This document shows, one piece after another, positions 62,251 through 64,000 of a stretch of DNA of 64,000 nt. This stretch comes from Chamaelirium japonicum (Eukaryota; Streptophyta; Magnoliopsida; Liliales; Melanthiaceae), in the NCBI GenBank assembly GCA_947650365.1, contig OX393553.1, positions 70,665,463-70,729,462 on the forward strand, written 5' to 3'. The notes below the pieces were generated by a model. It worked only from the letters and a program-made list of their open reading frames with translations, was not told the origin of the DNA and made no database searches. Both the position numbers and the translations under genes were made by a program. Every line of letters starts with the position of its first letter. Position 1 is the stretch's first letter.

Positions 62251-63535
62251 GTGCCTATACAGCAAAACAAGAAATATAGCAAGACTTCAATTTTTCTTTC
62301 TTTTTTTTTTGTTGCATTGAATGAGAGATCACAACAGACCTCAGAAGGCACCACAGCCTGCAAGCAACAGAGTCGCCACTTCAGCGAAAAAGAAAATGGC
62401 ACATCTCGGTGGAGACACCCACAGCCTATAGCCGACACATACATCGCCACACCGGTGAACAACCACAAGAACACCAGCCCCAAAAACCACCACATGCTAC
62501 CCAACATCAGGGACAACAGACTTTTATCTTTACTTTACTTGACAAAAAGAGGAGCTGCTGAAACTTTACCTCACGCCTTCCCATCAATCTTCATATCAAT
62601 TAAAACAGTGAGAGGAGGTAAAAGATGAACTCGTCCACCAAATGTATGCAGAATGCCTCACAGATCTTTAAAATATCACCCAAATGTATTGTACTTTACT
62701 ACTCAAAACTATAAAATAAGCAACATCTGACCCCCATTGTGCAGTCATTCTCAATTCTTGATTGAGGGTTTTTTTTCCAAAATGAGCATTAACTTTCACA
62801 TAATATCCAAAAACTATTACATTAATCCCCATAAGCTGTTATTTTTATGATCACCCATATATGCAAAATTTAACTGTTTGTGTGCTTAAAGCTTTTCTTG
62901 GACCATTATACCCTCAAACTGGTAAAACGTATCTGGAAGGGTAATCGATTGCGGTAATGTCTGTGGTTGCTCCTACGGTTTGTGATAACTCCTGCAGGTG
63001 ATGTGGACTACATTTTGTACGTCGATTTCGATCGTCGGTCATCGTCGAGAGCTATTCGGAGTTTAGCAGAGTTGGACGAACAATCTTTTTGTGGTTGGGA
63101 GAAAGTTCTATGGTGGCCATTCTTTTTGTGGTTGGACGAACAGATCCCGTTGATCGCAATTCTATAGTGGCCACAAAGTTCAACTCTACTGTGATCTCGT
63201 AGGCCTGAGATCGTCGGGAGGTCACCGATCTTGTGCAAACTCTCTCTGGAGTTTACACTAATGTGCCGCAAGATAATTAAGAATTCCTAAAATCTGTAAA
63301 AAAAAATTCTTCAAAATCTAAATCCTGAAGATCGAGAAGCAAACCAACAAAATAAAACCTTAAACGATAGAGAATTTATCATTTTAGAAGATAGAAGAAC
63401 CTCAATTTGTCATCTTATTAACGATTTTCAAAGAATCAAAACTTGTGATCATCGTCACACCATCTTGCAAAATCCTGCAATAATCACAAATATTCCCAAA
63501 CTTCGGCATATAAGAGATTATTCTGCCATCACAGC
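62251..63535. other. Intergenic, nothing recognised
   Basis: Short open frames on both strands without known domains. The region is likely repeat-derived at 62330-62560 (mixed, moderately GC-rich). Confidence 0.45.
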
Positions 63536-63547
63536 AAGGCAATTATA

Positions 63548-63655
63548 TTCACCGCAAACTAGTGGCGGTCAGCGTAATTATTACCAGGGATAACATATAT
63601 GAGGTATGATATTGCGCTCACCGCAAACTAGTTGCGGTCAGCATAAATAATACTT
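63548..63655. repeat. Direct repeat of a hairpin word
   Basis: 'caccgcaaactagtggcggt' and 'caccgcaaactagttgcggt' occur about 68 bp apart. Each is nearly palindromic and followed by 'cagc(g/a)taa'. Confidence 0.7.
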
Positions 63656-63883
63656 CTGTGTTAGGTCTGTCCAGACTTCTGTGTTAGAATTTATGAATTG
63701 TTTAAGTTTACTTAAAAATCCAACTGATTGCCTGCTGTCTTTATTCATGTTTTTCGTGTGTGTAGATGGAACGACATAAAGCACCATCGAATAGCGGACA
63801 AAGTCCCCTTCCTCCAGGCCCCCATCCTGCAAAAATAGATGTGCTAAGGCTGCTGAAGTAATTAAGAGTAGCAGAAGTTTTCC

Positions 63884-63890
63884 TATAAAA
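63884..63890 (+). promoter_or_regulatory. TATA box upstream of candidate gene
   Basis: TATAAAA, about 60 bases before the candidate ATG. A (GA)n leader (about 63907-63941) begins roughly 20-30 bases downstream, where plant transcripts often start. Confidence 0.5.
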
Positions 63891-63904
63891 GAGGAAGAGA
63901 AAAT

Positions 63905-63943
<39 letters not shown>

Positions 63944-63944
63944 G

Positions 63945-64000
63945 ATGAGGTTGCCAATGTTGAAATGGAGTCGAAGAGATCTAAGAATAGAGGAGGTAAG
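63945..64000 (+). CDS. Candidate first exon of a gene leaving the window (partial)
   Basis: ATG at 63945-63947, directly after a GA microsatellite leader, opens a 17-codon frame (MRLPMLKWSRRDLRIEE) that ends at a strong donor GAG|GTAAG (63996-64000), phase 0. The TATA box at 63884 supports transcription in this direction. No domain can be recognised in 17 residues, so the identity is unknown. Alternatives are a chance ATG in a repeat-rich flank, or the out-of-frame ATG at 63966. Confidence 0.35.
   Translation, partial: MRLPMLKWSRRDLRIEEV

Overview
This is a gene-poor, transposon-rich stretch of a flowering-plant nuclear genome. The only well-supported host genes are three members of the plant-specific TRICHOME BIREFRINGENCE-LIKE (TBL) cell-wall polysaccharide O-acetyltransferase family, all on the minus strand. 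The repeats (Ty1/copia elements, a Cassandra TRIM element, 8-bp-TSD hAT-like MITEs, tRNA-like SINEs, Harbinger-like MITEs) are typical of angiosperms. The GC-rich coding sequence of the third TBL gene resembles many monocot genes, but I cannot name a species or order.

Layout. 1-5750: degenerate Ty1/copia element with gag, protease, integrase, reverse transcriptase, RNase H, a polypurine tract and the 3' LTR; its 5' LTR lies off the left edge, and it sits in an older SINE. 5985-7200: LTR remnant in the 3' flank of TBL gene 1. 7571-14689: TBL gene 1, two exons split by a 5.9-kb intron full of MITEs. 14.9-28.6 kb: MITEs, a gypsy RNase H scrap, a LINE ORF1 relic, a long LTR-like A/T-rich tract, a 1.27-kb inverted-repeat element with a GC-rich interior, and GA microsatellites. 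28745-34097: TBL gene 2, a close paralogue of gene 1 with the same splice position; its 4.1-kb intron holds a copia relic hit by a full-length Cassandra element and, separately, by a solo Cassandra LTR. 34.4-40.4 kb: LINE RNase H scrap, SINE heads, an LTR remnant with a long CT repeat, two hAT-like MITEs and a foldback element. 40677-41945: TBL gene 3, AXY4/TBL27-like and intronless. 42.1-42.6 kb: two foldback MITEs in its upstream flank. 42976-48130: copia relic on the minus strand. 48966-53041: a copia relic with a long LTR (itself carrying a SINE with a 15-bp target duplication) and an internal region running from gag straight to reverse transcriptase. 53-62 kb: MITEs, an internally deleted copia with intact ends and target duplication, a 173-bp tandem duplication and SINE pieces. 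63884-64000: TATA box, GA-rich leader and a possible first exon of a gene leaving the right edge.

The three TBL genes form a dispersed same-strand cluster. Genes 1 and 2 look like a relatively recent duplication of a TBL19-22-type gene; gene 3 is a more distant AXY4/TBL27-type relative. All three keep the GDS and DxxH motifs and a membrane anchor, so they are plausibly active Golgi acetyltransferases, most likely acting on xyloglucan. No previously undescribed enzymatic system is evident. The most informative novelties are structural: an intact Cassandra element whose LTRs carry 5S rRNA-like sequence, nested transposons datable from their target duplications, an SINE with its empty site elsewhere in the same window, premature TAG stops at conserved glutamine positions in a copia pol, and a 1.27-kb terminal-inverted-repeat element with a gene-like interior.
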